DNA from: Stramenopiles sp. TOSAG23-3 | Lineage: Eukaryota > Sar | DNA: 40,217 nt | Direction: 5' to 3' | Assembly: GCA_900128585.1 (NCBI GenBank) | Contig: LT642164.1 | Span: forward strand, 9,425-49,641 | Shown: in pieces, positions 9,987-19,108 of the stretch | How the letters are laid out: every line of letters starts with the position of its first letter | How positions within the stretch are numbered: position 1 is the stretch's first letter | Notes under the pieces: model-generated | Databases searched by the model: none | The model's input: only the letters and a program-made list of their open reading frames with translations | What the model was told of the DNA's origin: nothing | Program-made: the position numbers and the translations under genes

Positions 9987-11573
9987 ATGAAAAAGAAGAG
10001 GAGAAATAGTAATGGAAAGGAGCGTCGACCGCACTGTCGAAAGTTTGACAAGTTTTATTTTTTCATCTTCTTGGGAATTTTGCTGTGGGTAAAAATTCAT
10101 TATAGAGACATAGTGCGGTATAGCTATCTTTTGACCGAGGCGACGCCAAAAGTTTTGCGAAGCGTTCACTTACAAGATGCAGCTCACCCTGATCCAGGGT
10201 TGTACGTTGCATCCGCCCTTGTTCCTAAAGTGGATTCGACAGAATGGGGGGATGTAAAGGCCCCAGAGTACAATAGATTGCCTCCACGTTTAGCATATGG
10301 CATTGCCGGTCGAGCAGGTTCATTTAAGGACCCCATACTCTACTCGTCCAGCTACAGGTACACTGTTGACATAGACAACCATACCATTTCTGTACCGGGG
10401 GGCGGAACCATCAGACGACGGGATATGCCAAAGATCCCCGCTGCTGGTATCAGGACAAAGATGCTGCCACAGGCACGGGTTAACCAATTCAGACAATACC
10501 ATGACGTTGTTGAAATTTTAAAGCATTTTGCAGAATACGAGTGCTTCGGAAACCCAATGTTTTTGATAATAGAAGATGATTTCCAGATTTGTCCGGACGC
10601 GCTTGTCAATGAGTTTCCAAAAATAAATAAATGGGCACACGAAAACTGGAGATTCTGGAGTTTAATTCGAGTAGGCTTTGGGTTGTCAGGGATTTTGGTC
10701 AAGTGCCAAGACATGGAACAATTGGTTCGATATTTAGAAACGCGCCTTATGGAATGGCACTTGAAAAAGATCGCAAATGGTCAGTTTGCCATCGACTGGC
10801 ACGTGTCTACGTTTTATCATACGCAGATTGAAAAGAAACGAAGGGTCTACGTCTATCACTCAAACCTTCTCCAGCACACAACATCCCGAAGCATTGTTTG
10901 GGTCGGCACAAATGAGTACAATATGAAATGGCGAAGTAAACATCAGAGAAAACTTTTTCGGACGTGTGGTGATGGGGCCCTTTCTGGAAAACATTCGGGC
11001 CTTTACATCGATGATGTGTTCGACGACAAGATTTGCCTTGAACACGCGTTTTCGCCCTGTCAAACGGTCCGATACCACAAAATAGGGAGGTCTGGGGGAA
11101 AGTCTATTGTTTTAGTGCCAGGAATTTTTGGCAAGTCGTGCTCCAGCTCTTGCCCAGTAGTTCTGAAAGACGAACTTTCAACTTGCGATGGAACATCGTT
11201 TAAAGCGATAAACAAATGTTCGTTGGTCGATAAAGCATTTTTTGCAGACGACAGCGTCCATGACTGCACGTACGAACATGGGACCGCTTACCCACTAGTC
11301 AACGGGGCAGGGGAAATAATATTGAGCAAAGAAAACGTCAACACAAAGGCCGTCGATAGTTTATGTCATTCCTCCCCGAAAAATCGAGATTCGAAACGAT
11401 TCTGCCCGTGCACGTTTGGGCAAACTAAGAGCATTTTCAAGTATCGTGCAACGAAACGATTAGACCGTATTTCGTTGCTAGCGATGTGCATGGTAGTAAT
11501 TGTTTACGTTGGGTATGTTGTTCTGGGGACCTCAAAAAAGAAGAGAAGGGAGAAAAACGTTCAGCACACCTAA
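9987..11573 (+). CDS. putative Golgi glycosyltransferase, GT54/MGAT4-like
   Basis: A 528-residue type II membrane protein: a basic N terminus, a signal-anchor about 22-38, then a luminal domain. The catalytic part has an EDD motif (196-198, LIIEDDF) after a hydrophobic strand, then a hydrophobic GxxGI segment (231-238) and a D-W pair at 270-271. This order recalls GT54 (MGAT4) GlcNAc-transferases and related A-fold enzymes, in which EDD binds metal and nucleotide sugar. From about 327 on there is a Cys-rich luminal region without a recognised family, and a second hydrophobic segment (about 486-505) followed by a Lys/Arg tail, so both ends may be cytosolic. The donor and acceptor sugars cannot be told from sequence. 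The start is an ATG preceded by no in-frame alternative. Confidence 0.6.
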   Translation: MKKKRRNSNGKERRPHCRKFDKFYFFIFLGILLWVKIHYRDIVRYSYLLTEATPKVLRSVHLQDAAHPDPGLYVASALVPKVDSTEWGDVKAPEYNRLPPRLAYGIAGRAGSFKDPILYSSSYRYTVDIDNHTISVPGGGTIRRRDMPKIPAAGIRTKMLPQARVNQFRQYHDVVEILKHFAEYECFGNPMFLIIEDDFQICPDALVNEFPKINKWAHENWRFWSLIRVGFGLSGILVKCQDMEQLVRYLETRLMEWHLKKIANGQFAIDWHVSTFYHTQIEKKRRVYVYHSNLLQHTTSRSIVWVGTNEYNMKWRSKHQRKLFRTCGDGALSGKHSGLYIDDVFDDKICLEHAFSPCQTVRYHKIGRSGGKSIVLVPGIFGKSCSSSCPVVLKDELSTCDGTSFKAINKCSLVDKAFFADDSVHDCTYEHGTAYPLVNGAGEIILSKENVNTKAVDSLCHSSPKNRDSKRFCPCTFGQTKSIFKYRATKRLDRISLLAMCMVVIVYVGYVVLGTSKKKRREKNVQHT

Positions 11574-11707
11574 ATTTATGCGAAAAGACCTGCGAACGTA
11601 AGATCTTACAAAATAATTTTAAATAAAAAACAAATTATATGGCATAGTGTATGCAAAATTTTATATTACGAAGTATCTCTTATGGAATGTTTTATTTTAG
11701 TGTTCTT

Positions 11708-12316
11708 CTAAACGGTGGTGTGCATATTTCTGTGTTTTCTAGCCGGGGAAGATTTCTTTTTATGCTTGTGCTTGCGGGTTGGGTACTCTCCCCTCTTTAC
11801 TGGTGAGTTGCCTCCAATGAGACTGCCTTCATTACTAGCATTACTGTCAAATCGACGCCGTTGCTTTTCGTGTTCTGCTTCTTGCATTTGTTTTCTTTTC
11901 ATGGACAGCATCTCAATGAAGACGTCGAATTCATGCGCATTCAGAAAACATTTTATAAAAATACTGTTTGGTCCATTTTCATGATTTAAAAATGCTCTAC
12001 GTGAAGCGAGCACAAACTGCTCTTGGTACCACCCGTGTGATGCCAAAAAGGAATCGATTTGCTCCTCTATCAGTGTTATAAATGTTTCATGCAAAGCACT
12101 CATGGTCAAATTAAATTCTTGAACATGCGGATCATAATCAAAAGCATGCTTTTCTGCAAACTTGTTTATCTTTTCTTGGAATTTGGAGTTCCCAAAGAAG
12201 AAAGAGCTCACTTTACTAAATATCTCATCGTCATAGCCGCTCCCCAGAGCTGACTTGCGGAGGGTAAGGGACGGTTCGCTTAATTTAGAATTATTAGGAG
12301 AGTAAGACTCCGACAT
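11708..12316 (-). CDS. BART-domain protein, CFAP36/ARL2BP-like (ciliary)
   Basis: A 202-residue protein. Residues about 28-145 match the all-helical BART fold: a DDEIF start, FFFGNSKFQEKINKFAEKH, a Glu-rich EEQIDSFL helix and the HEFDVFIEML helix near the end. In known family members (ARL2BP, CFAP36/CCDC104) this fold binds ARL2/ARL3 GTPases and the protein sits in cilia or at the basal body. The C-terminal 55 residues are Lys/Arg/Ser-rich and likely disordered, as in CFAP36. It converges with the glycosyltransferase, with 134 bases between stops. This is one of the better clues that the organism has a flagellum. Confidence 0.75.
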   Translation of the reverse strand: MSESYSPNNSKLSEPSLTLRKSALGSGYDDEIFSKVSSFFFGNSKFQEKINKFAEKHAFDYDPHVQEFNLTMSALHETFITLIEEQIDSFLASHGWYQEQFVLASRRAFLNHENGPNSIFIKCFLNAHEFDVFIEMLSMKRKQMQEAEHEKQRRRFDSNASNEGSLIGGNSPVKRGEYPTRKHKHKKKSSPARKHRNMHTTV

Positions 12317-12959
12317 GGCAAACTATATGTATATAAAAACGATTCTTTTATCTCTATTTCCATTAATTTTGGTTTGCTTTGATTTCCAGCGCTTTCGACC
12401 GATGCCGGTTGTCCTTTTTTCCGTTTTATATTAATCAAGGCCAGTAGGAAATACTACTATATATTGCACTGTATGTAGCTATTATTATAGGTACGTACGT
12501 ACCGGTATTGTAGAGGGATTGTACGATTATTAGTGCCAAGGGGGGGGGTGTGGTGTCGATAAAATTTCATTTTTTTTTTACCATTTTTTAACCGACTGGT
12601 TTAATGCTGTATCTATATTATTAAGTCTACAGTAATTCAATATTTAATAAGAGAGAAGAAGGAGAGAAGAAGAAGAAGAAGAAGAAGAAGAAGAAGAAGA
12701 AGAAGAAGAAGAAGAAGAAGAAGAAGAGAAACGGCTGTTGTTGCTTTAATCGATAGACTATAGTATAATGTACAACAACCCACCACAACAGCACAACAGC
12801 TAGAAAACAAACAAATCATCACATTATATTTAAAATTTATCATTTTAATAAATAAAAAATGCGTGGTGAAAAGGTCAACACACAAGCGTGTCTCAATCAA
12901 GATATAGATCGTATCATGGCCTGGCAACAGGAGCGTTTGACGGACAGAGAACGGGTAGT
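12317..12959. other. spacer between BART protein and two-TM protein genes
   Basis: Noncoding DNA with a 14-base perfect palindrome GGTACGTACGTACC (12490-12503), a nine-G run ending at 12548, a nine-T run (12570-12578), and the GAA microsatellite listed separately. No gene is supported. Confidence 0.6.
12652..12727 (+). repeat. GAA trinucleotide microsatellite
   Basis: About 25 AAG/GAA units, a pure homopurine run on this strand. Its reverse strand is open in a Leu-rich frame that I reject as coding. Confidence 0.95.
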
Positions 12960-13982
12960 CTACTCTGTTTCCTGGTCTCCACTCTTTTTCAGAAGAAGGG
13001 CGACCTGCTCTTCCAACTTCGCGATTTGTTGTGATTGCTTGTCGTCCAAGTCGTTTTGAGCAAGTTGCATATCATCAACATCGTGACGCAATGTATCAAT
13101 TGCATCTTCCACCTTCGACGTGTCGCTGTTTGCACTTTTCAGCAGTCCAGATAAAGTCGCACGGTCGTTCAAAGGTTTCGCAAAGCCTGTCTTAATCAGA
13201 ATGACCCCGACTAACACAGTTGCAAACATTTCAATGTACGAAATGTATGCCAGACCGGACCCAAGTATAGAGGCTGGACTAGGACAGACTGTTTTTTCTG
13301 TTGTGATTGTGTATGTCACATGAGTTGTAAATGATTTCATATCACTATCATCGAGCGTGCACATTGGAGCAGATGGATCATTGAACATCTTTTCCTTACC
13401 AGGGCACCATGTAACTTCCCAGCCGTCAGCTTTGAAGCCCGCATCACCTGGAAGCTGGCATGGTTCGAGTTCAACATAACCATTCGGGTATGGTTGGAGG
13501 GGATTGGCTGCGACATACGTTGCCGGGGCTTGGGGTGAGTTAAACGTCCCATGGCTGCCAAGTTTATATATACCTGCTCTGTGCATACATATCGTCGCTT
13601 TTCTTGAAACACCTGCTGCCTTGAGTTCATCCATGTTATCGGGATTTATGATTTTATTGACAAACTCACGCTGCATATCCTTTATCCCTGTGTTGTAAAC
13701 CGTCTTTGAGTCCTCCGTCCTTTCCACAGGACAGTTCAGTGACATAGATAGTAAAAGTCCCACAAAGCCAACAAAGGTAGCAAATGCAATGAAGCCGGCC
13801 ATTTGGGTCGAATGGGTGTAGTTTGTTAAACGTACGTTAATTGCCCTTGAAAATTTTTCTCCTTTAGTCATTTTGTGTGGCTCCTTTTGGAATATAGACG
13901 GCTTCTTCTTGGGTTTCGGTTTCTCTGCTGTCCCTACATCCTTGGGGTCTACGACTTCTTTTTGTACGATTACAGTCGGCAT
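12960..13982 (-). CDS. unrecognised two-pass membrane protein with C-terminal coiled coil
   Basis: I do not recognise this 340-residue protein. It has a Lys/Pro-rich cytosolic N terminus (1-55), a TM segment at about 61-82, a luminal or extracellular domain of ~155 residues with six cysteines (84, 132, 175, 193, 208, 233) that could make three disulphides, a second TM at about 241-267, and a heptad-like coiled coil at about 287-335. The loop begins CPVERTE; the membrane protein encoded at 15112-15954 has CPVEQTE next to its own TM segment. The topology predicts both ends in the cytosol. The start is an ATG. The upstream region carries the foldback repeats. The protein is well formed and clearly coding, but I assign no function. 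Confidence 0.85.
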   Translation of the reverse strand: MPTVIVQKEVVDPKDVGTAEKPKPKKKPSIFQKEPHKMTKGEKFSRAINVRLTNYTHSTQMAGFIAFATFVGFVGLLLSMSLNCPVERTEDSKTVYNTGIKDMQREFVNKIINPDNMDELKAAGVSRKATICMHRAGIYKLGSHGTFNSPQAPATYVAANPLQPYPNGYVELEPCQLPGDAGFKADGWEVTWCPGKEKMFNDPSAPMCTLDDSDMKSFTTHVTYTITTEKTVCPSPASILGSGLAYISYIEMFATVLVGVILIKTGFAKPLNDRATLSGLLKSANSDTSKVEDAIDTLRHDVDDMQLAQNDLDDKQSQQIAKLEEQVALLLKKSGDQETE

Positions 13983-15111
13983 TTTTTAAGTATAGAATTG
14001 TAGTTTTGGGTTACAGTTGTAAATTATGTCTAGTTTGAGGTTTACAGACGAAGGTTTCGCTCTGTTTATTTCAACTTTCCCGTTGAAATCACTTTTGTAA
14101 GTAGCCAAACCATCACAACCGAGCGGTATGGTGTATTTTTTTTTAAATTGTGGCGGCTCAATGGTGGTGCCTAGGACTGCTTCCTCCCTCCTGTAGTAAT
14201 TTCGGTTTTTTATTGCCTTGCTATGTTCATGGTGGTCACTGAATATTTTGTCGTAAAAAAAATGTGGCGGCTCAATGGTGTTTAGTAGTACAACTGCTTC
14301 CTGTTTTAAATTGTTTTCTTCTTTTTTGGATGAAATGATTGGTTATCGAATCGTTTCACTCGCTCTCAAAATATTTTGTAATAATACTCGCCTTGCTATG
14401 TTCATGGTGGTCACTGAATATTTTGTCGTGAAAAAATGTGGCGGCTCACTCGCTCTCAAAATATTTTGTGCTACGTTCATGGTGGTCTCTGAATATTTTG
14501 TCGTAAAGAGCAATGCGATTATTAGTAGACAATACGTACCATTGAAACGATTCGATAACCATTCATTTCCTCCAAAAACGAAGAAAACACTTTAAAACAG
14601 GAAGCAGTTGTACTACTAAAAACCATTCTTTGAGCCGCCACATTTTTTTTACGACAAAATATTCAGAGACCACCATGAACATAGCACAAAATATTTTGAG
14701 AGCGAGTGAGCCGCCACATTTTTTTACGACAAAATATTCAGTGACCACCATGAACATAGCAAGGCGATTATTATTACAAAATATTTGGAGAGCGAAATAA
14801 TATAGCACTGAGAAGAAATGCAACAATTACACGAATAAAAATGGCAAGAGAACGAGCTTGAATTAGTGATTGATAAAAACCCTATTTAAATTATCACTAC
14901 GATATAAATACATAATATCTATTTTTTCGTGAATTTTCACACAAACGCTGCCCCCCTCCTGGTGGGCACTAACTGCAAAAAGTACAATACCACAACGCCT
15001 TCCCCTCCTAGCTCCTAGGTAGTCGTTTCACTTATAATAATTATTTAATATAATAATAAAAAATACTACTATCAGTAAAAAGCTAAACTTGATGTAGTTA
15101 GACGATTAGCT
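13983..15111. other. spacer carrying a foldback repeat cluster
   Basis: The 5' leader of the two-TM protein and an inverted/direct repeat cluster (14150-14794) fill most of this region. After 14800 it is AT-rich with no supported gene. Frames at 14275-14595 and 14563-14826 read the repeats and translate into near-identical peptides, so I reject them as genes. Confidence 0.7.
14218..14794. mobile_element. foldback / MITE-like inverted repeat element
   Basis: Two nested inverted repeats. The arm 14361-14507 pairs with 14648-14794 (147 bases each, near identical), and 14218-14358 pairs with about 14543-14688. The building unit, about 75 bases, contains TATGTTCATGGTGGTC, GAATATTTTGTCGTAAAA and TGTGGCGGCTCA, and recurs as direct copies at about 14218 and 14395, with a partial one at 14470. 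A further GTGGCGGCTCAATGGTG lies at 14150. No transposase frame is present and I saw no clear target-site duplication, so this would be a non-autonomous element or a rearranged cluster of one. Confidence 0.8.
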
Positions 15112-15954
15112 ATGAATGTCCGAAGAAAAATAGAGAGAATTGCTATTCACAAACGACGTTACTCTCAATCCATGCTCTGCATGATAACAGTGCATTCTGA
15201 CAAAAAGAAAATGCAATCAAAACAAAAGGCTGCCCGGCATTCGGCAATATCCTCCGGCAAACTGAATTTTCAGCGACTTTCAAATGAACCGGAACGGATT
15301 GAAGACCCAAGCGCTAATGGAGCAGATGCTGGCGATAATTCTATCACGGGCTTCTTAAAAGTTTCCACTAAACTTCCAGAATCGCTCTATTCATCAACGC
15401 TGTTGGGGCCCATGTTAGCACCAGACAATGTGTGTGAAAAGATTAATCACAACATTGTTTTACTATTTTCGCATATATTTCAGTTTACGCTAATATACTT
15501 CATTGCAAAGATCGATGCTGAGGAAGGCTACGAATGCCCAGTAGAACAAACAGAATCCATTCTGACGACCATATGCGTTATATTATTCATATGCTCGATA
15601 AATGCCGATATTGAGGAATCATTCAGGATGCTCATCTACGTGATTCGTCTTCGAAAAATTAGTGTTGACACGACTCATGTTGATGCTTTGGAAGAGACAG
15701 CAGAAGACGTCAGGGATCCTCCCAAAGATGCACAGGGATATGCAAGGATCATCAAATCGACCATGAAACGGTATTTGAAAGGTTTAGCCGGCAGGTTTGA
15801 GCAATATTCGGCAAAAGATGAATCGTTTGAGATTAATTTTTTTCAATTTTTGGAAAAAGCGGGGGGGCTGAACTTTCTGAAAGTCCCTACAATGATCCCT
15901 ACAAATATCTTCAACATAAAATTGGCACCAATAAAAATAAAGAAAACGAAGTAA
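15112..15954 (+). CDS. unrecognised membrane protein, C terminus possibly truncated
   Basis: A 280-residue protein I cannot assign. The first ~50 residues are basic. Two hydrophobic segments lie at about 113-132 and 149-164, separated by an acidic stretch with the motif ECPVEQTE (141-148). The sequence after TM2 (NADIEESFRM) is acidic and then becomes basic. From residue 244 to the end the DNA is the complement of a conserved ion-channel S6 segment, so the last 37 residues (Lys-rich, ending KIKKTK) may not be ancestral to this protein. The body up to about 243 looks genuinely coding. The start is the first ATG; M21, M24 and M34 are alternatives. Confidence 0.6.
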   Translation: MNVRRKIERIAIHKRRYSQSMLCMITVHSDKKKMQSKQKAARHSAISSGKLNFQRLSNEPERIEDPSANGADAGDNSITGFLKVSTKLPESLYSSTLLGPMLAPDNVCEKINHNIVLLFSHIFQFTLIYFIAKIDAEEGYECPVEQTESILTTICVILFICSINADIEESFRMLIYVIRLRKISVDTTHVDALEETAEDVRDPPKDAQGYARIIKSTMKRYLKGLAGRFEQYSAKDESFEINFFQFLEKAGGLNFLKVPTMIPTNIFNIKLAPIKIKKTK

Positions 15955-16016
15955 ACGGCAAACTCGGGAGAGTTGTTGCGACTGGGCTGCTTGTCAATCT
16001 CTGTAACGTCCATGGC
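15843..16016 (-). pseudogene. relic of voltage-gated Ca/Na channel, domain III S6 segment
   Basis: Read on the minus strand from 16016, 57 codons stay open to a TGA at 15843-15845. They begin AMDVTEIDKQP and continue through a hydrophobic helix (about residues 19-44) ending ANFMLKIFVG, then TFRK. This matches, without gaps, the post-pore loop and S6 helix of domain III in four-domain calcium channels, where the same A-[IM]-D-x-T-E, P, E, FM-x-x-IFVG and TF residues occur (roughly 40% identity by eye over 48 positions, compared from memory). No pore helix or S5 precedes it and no domain IV follows. An AG lies directly before the first codons (TCTAG|T GCC), so it may once have been an exon. It overlaps the 3' end of the plus-strand membrane-protein gene. 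Confidence 0.7.
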
Positions 16017-16039
16017 ACTAGACGCTTTGATTTTTTTCT

Positions 16040-16342
16040 TTCCTTTGTAATTTTGATTGAGTCTACCAAACTGTCCGGCTGTATTGCGGGCGGTTCTTCT
16101 TCGCGTGAATCATTAGTTTCGATCGTCAACGAAGGCTTTCGCGTTTCCACTGCGCTGGGAGAAGACACAAGCACTTCTTTAGGCGGTGGGTCAGAAGGTG
16201 GGGGCGGCTTCTCTGCATGGCTATTTGTTTTATTTAAATTAGTTTCAATCTCTACTTTAGAATCATTCTTCTTTTCCAGATTTTCTATAGGAGGGCGTCC
16301 GGGGGGGGGCGGTGGTATCATCGGGTCATTACTCTCCTCCAT
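16040..16342 (-). other. possible Pro-rich coding fragment upstream of the channel relic
   Basis: From an ATG at 16342 about 100 codons are open, reading MEESNDPMIPPPPPGRPP and then a Glu/Ser/Pro-rich, disordered-looking stretch to about IKITKERKKSK. It then runs into the channel relic in the wrong frame, and the frame continues meaninglessly to 15911. It could be a cytosolic linker or N terminus of the same dead gene joined by a deletion, a small real gene, or chance. A TAG lies two codons before the ATG. Confidence 0.3.
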
Positions 16343-17935
16343 TTTCTAAATAACATATATTATGTATAGTCTGCTGTCTACTGAACCCCTTCCTATGATC
16401 GAACCTGCACGTTTATCTTACGTGAGAACTACTTTTCTGCCTTAATATACAAAATCGTTGATTCGACCCATACAACTTCATTTAAACACTTTTTCATAAC
16501 AAATACGTACAGTCGTCTGTAAAATAAAAGATAATTTTAATTCACTCGTATACAACCTGTGTAGAGAGAGGTGCTTCTTTAAATTAATTTAAATACTAAG
16601 GTCTTTAAAAAAACAAATAAATGGATGTTGATCTAATTTCTATTTAAATGTATATTAAAATGATTAAATAAGTACATTTTCATTGTAAAACTGATCATTT
16701 TCCCTTATTATAGCTAATTATATTTACACATAAGGAGTGTTGTGTGTGTTTCGTGGTCAATTAATTCATTGTGTGACCACATATATTTTTTTTTATTCCT
16801 TTATTTTATAACTGTTAAGCGATCCATTTCCTTTTTGTATATTTAAACTGATACACCATGCAATACAATATGGACATATCACAGAAACCACTCCAAAAAT
16901 CAGTTAAACGCCTTTTCTTTAATAGTCGTTCGTATAGATATAACTGTCGTCGGGCAGGTCAAATTTATTAAAATATCGTTGGTAGGTATTATATTGTCCT
17001 CGTACATTGTTATGTAAATAAGTAGTCCTCAATCACATAGTCCCATTATATATACGTACGTACGTACGTACGCACGTTCTAACTACTATGAGAAGGCCTG
17101 CGCTATTCTAAATAATTCTTATATCAAAATAAAATAAAAATATGACAAATACATAGTACCGTAGTAATATAGAATGAGGAAAAAATGGTCTTCTCCTTCC
17201 TCCTTCCTCCTCCTCGTAAAAATTTGTTCGTTTGGATTTGATTTTTTACTTAATTACAATATTTGTATTATTAAAGACAAATTTCATAGGATAATCTCTT
17301 TCTTCAACTGTCACTCCTCCTTCATTTCAATTCGATTTGTAAATTAAGGATACGTATTTCTTTAGATTTTAGATAGTAAATCTATTTTGTCACTTCTTCT
17401 TTTCTGGATATCTTTTAAACATTGATATTAAATAGAAAGTCTATCACAAATGATGTTAATACTTTTTTTTCCTTATTTATAGATGTATTGTATTGTATGT
17501 GTACTTAATCCCGACAATCAATACGAACTACGACGACTTTGTTTTCTAACTTGAAGAAGAAGAGTGAATTACGACGAGGAGGAGGCCTCCTCAATACTGT
17601 AGTTATGTAATGTAGTAAAATAATAAGAATCATCGATATAAGAATGAATCCCCCCCGCCCCCCCCCCCATAGCCACACATAATAATAATAAATAAAAAAA
17701 CAGAAAGAGAAGAAGAAGAACGAAGAGCGCAGAATCGTTTAATAACATTTTAACAATCAGGAAATGTAAAATAGACAAAATCGAAACGATATAAGTATTA
17801 AACCCATCAACACCCATCTGTAATAATTTCCACATTAACATCGTAAACGCTGATTATTTTTTCAAAATATTGCAAGCAGAAAAATTCAGCAACCCGCAAG
17901 AGTCATATTTGTTATATTTTCATTCTAGAGGTAGT
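16343..17935. other. long spacer upstream of fructose-1,6-bisphosphatase
   Basis: AT-rich with no supported gene. Contents: a TACG tetranucleotide run (about 17053-17072), a C-rich tract of 19 bases broken by one G (17650-17668), TAA repeats after it, an AGAAG purine run near 17705-17720, and a possible 3' splice site TTCATTCTAG just before the FBPase ATG that would belong to a leader intron. Confidence 0.6.
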
Positions 17936-18979
17936 ATGGGTGATATTTCTGCAGATCCCCTGACGCTAACGAGGCACCTGTTGTCGAACTTGGACAACGA
18001 ACGAAATGGCCAAGGGTTTCCGATATTGATGGCATCGATACAGCTGGCGTGCAAGACTATTGCACAAGCTGTCAGGAAAGCCGGTATTATTGGTGTGCTG
18101 GGGCTTGATGGCTCCACCAACTCGACGGGGGATGACGTCAAGAAGCTGGACTTGCTGTCCAACGATGTTTTCGTCAATGCTCTGCGATTCTCCAGAGAGC
18201 TCTGCATCCTGGTGTCGGAAGAACTTGAGGACCCGCTCGTTATTGAAGATGCGTTGCAAGGGACTTACTGCGTTTGCACGGATCCATTAGATGGTTCGTC
18301 TAACATCGACTGCAATGTTTCTACCGGAACTATATTTGGTATCTACAGGCGCGTCCCAGGCGCCGCCCCTGGCATAAAGGACGTCCTGAGACCAGGAAAA
18401 GAACTTATCGCCGCTGGCTACTGCATGTATGGAAGTTCCACGCAAATGGTCATGACTACTGGTAAGGGGGTGAATGGTTTTACGCTTGACCCATCTATCG
18501 GTGAGTTTCTTTTGACCCACCCGGACATCAAGATTCCAGAGAAGCCAAAGACTGTCTACAGTGTCAACGAAGGGAACGGGCGTTACTGGGACAGTGCAAC
18601 ATCAAAATTTGTGGAGCAGTGCAAGTCTGGGGGAAAAAAACCGTACTCCTTGAGGTACGTAGGTAGCATGGTTTCAGACGTTCATCGAACCCTTTTGTAC
18701 GGAGGAATATTTATGTACCCAGGTGATTCCAAGAGCCCGAATGGAAAACTAAGAACACTGTATGAGGGTAACCCGATGGCATTCATATGCGAACAAGCAG
18801 GCGGGATCGCCACGGACGGTCGCACTCGAATCCTAGACAAAACACCCGATCAAATTCATTGTCGCACGCCTATTTTTCTTGGATGCAAGCGGGACGTTGA
18901 AACGGTCATTTCCATGTATAGAGAAATGGATGCAAAAGCGGGAGGTGAACCTGATTCGAAAAAGGCCAGAAGTGAGTAA
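17936..18979 (+). CDS. FBP: fructose-1,6-bisphosphatase, cytosolic type
   Basis: A 347-residue FBPase, which hydrolyses fructose 1,6-bisphosphate to fructose 6-phosphate in gluconeogenesis. Key motifs are KKLDLLSND, SEELEDP (metal-binding Glu), DPLDGSSNIDCNVSTGTIFGIY (Asp/Leu/Asp-Gly metal site) and the substrate-site segments LRYVGSMVSDVHR and LYEGNPMAFICEQAGG. The Cys-containing redox loop that marks the plastid enzyme is absent between GIYRR and RPGKELIAAGY, so this is the cytosolic form and needs no thioredoxin. The start is the ATG at 17936; the frame is open 22 more codons only through TTG. The C-terminal tail ends KKARSE. Downstream are a GC-rich hairpin and a copy of the sense-oriented repeat family. 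Confidence 0.95.
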   Translation: MGDISADPLTLTRHLLSNLDNERNGQGFPILMASIQLACKTIAQAVRKAGIIGVLGLDGSTNSTGDDVKKLDLLSNDVFVNALRFSRELCILVSEELEDPLVIEDALQGTYCVCTDPLDGSSNIDCNVSTGTIFGIYRRVPGAAPGIKDVLRPGKELIAAGYCMYGSSTQMVMTTGKGVNGFTLDPSIGEFLLTHPDIKIPEKPKTVYSVNEGNGRYWDSATSKFVEQCKSGGKKPYSLRYVGSMVSDVHRTLLYGGIFMYPGDSKSPNGKLRTLYEGNPMAFICEQAGGIATDGRTRILDKTPDQIHCRTPIFLGCKRDVETVISMYREMDAKAGGEPDSKKARSE

Positions 18980-19011
18980 ACTATCTCTTTTGCTGAAGCA
19001 AGAAAGCTCTT

Positions 19012-19034
19012 TGCGTGCGTCGATCTCGCACGCA
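19012..19034 (+). other. GC-rich hairpin in FBPase 3' region
   Basis: TGCGTGCG (19012-19019) and CGCACGCA (19027-19034) form a perfect 8-bp stem around a 7-base loop, 33 bases after the FBPase stop. It is GC-rich in an AT-rich spacer. It may be an mRNA stability or 3'-end structure; no poly-T follows immediately. Confidence 0.6.
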
Positions 19035-19108
19035 CGCGTACACAGTTTTAACAACTAAGCCATTTTAATTGTGTAAAATTAAATTGTGGGTAAACTTTCG
19101 ATTAACTT

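Noticed and set aside
12637-12927. Leu-rich minus-strand frame
   Set aside because: Mostly the complement of a GAA microsatellite.
14275-14826. Two frames (14275-14595 plus, 14563-14826 minus) giving similar peptides
   Set aside because: They read opposite arms of the same inverted repeat, so the similarity comes from the repeat rather than from a gene pair.
16375-16450. tRNA-like GGTTCGATC on the minus strand
   Set aside because: The T-stem does not pair, the 7-base loop upstream lacks U33, and no acceptor stem is found.
17870-17935. 22-residue extension of FBPase
   Set aside because: It begins with TTG, and FBPase family length fits the ATG at 17936; a possible 3' splice site lies in this segment.
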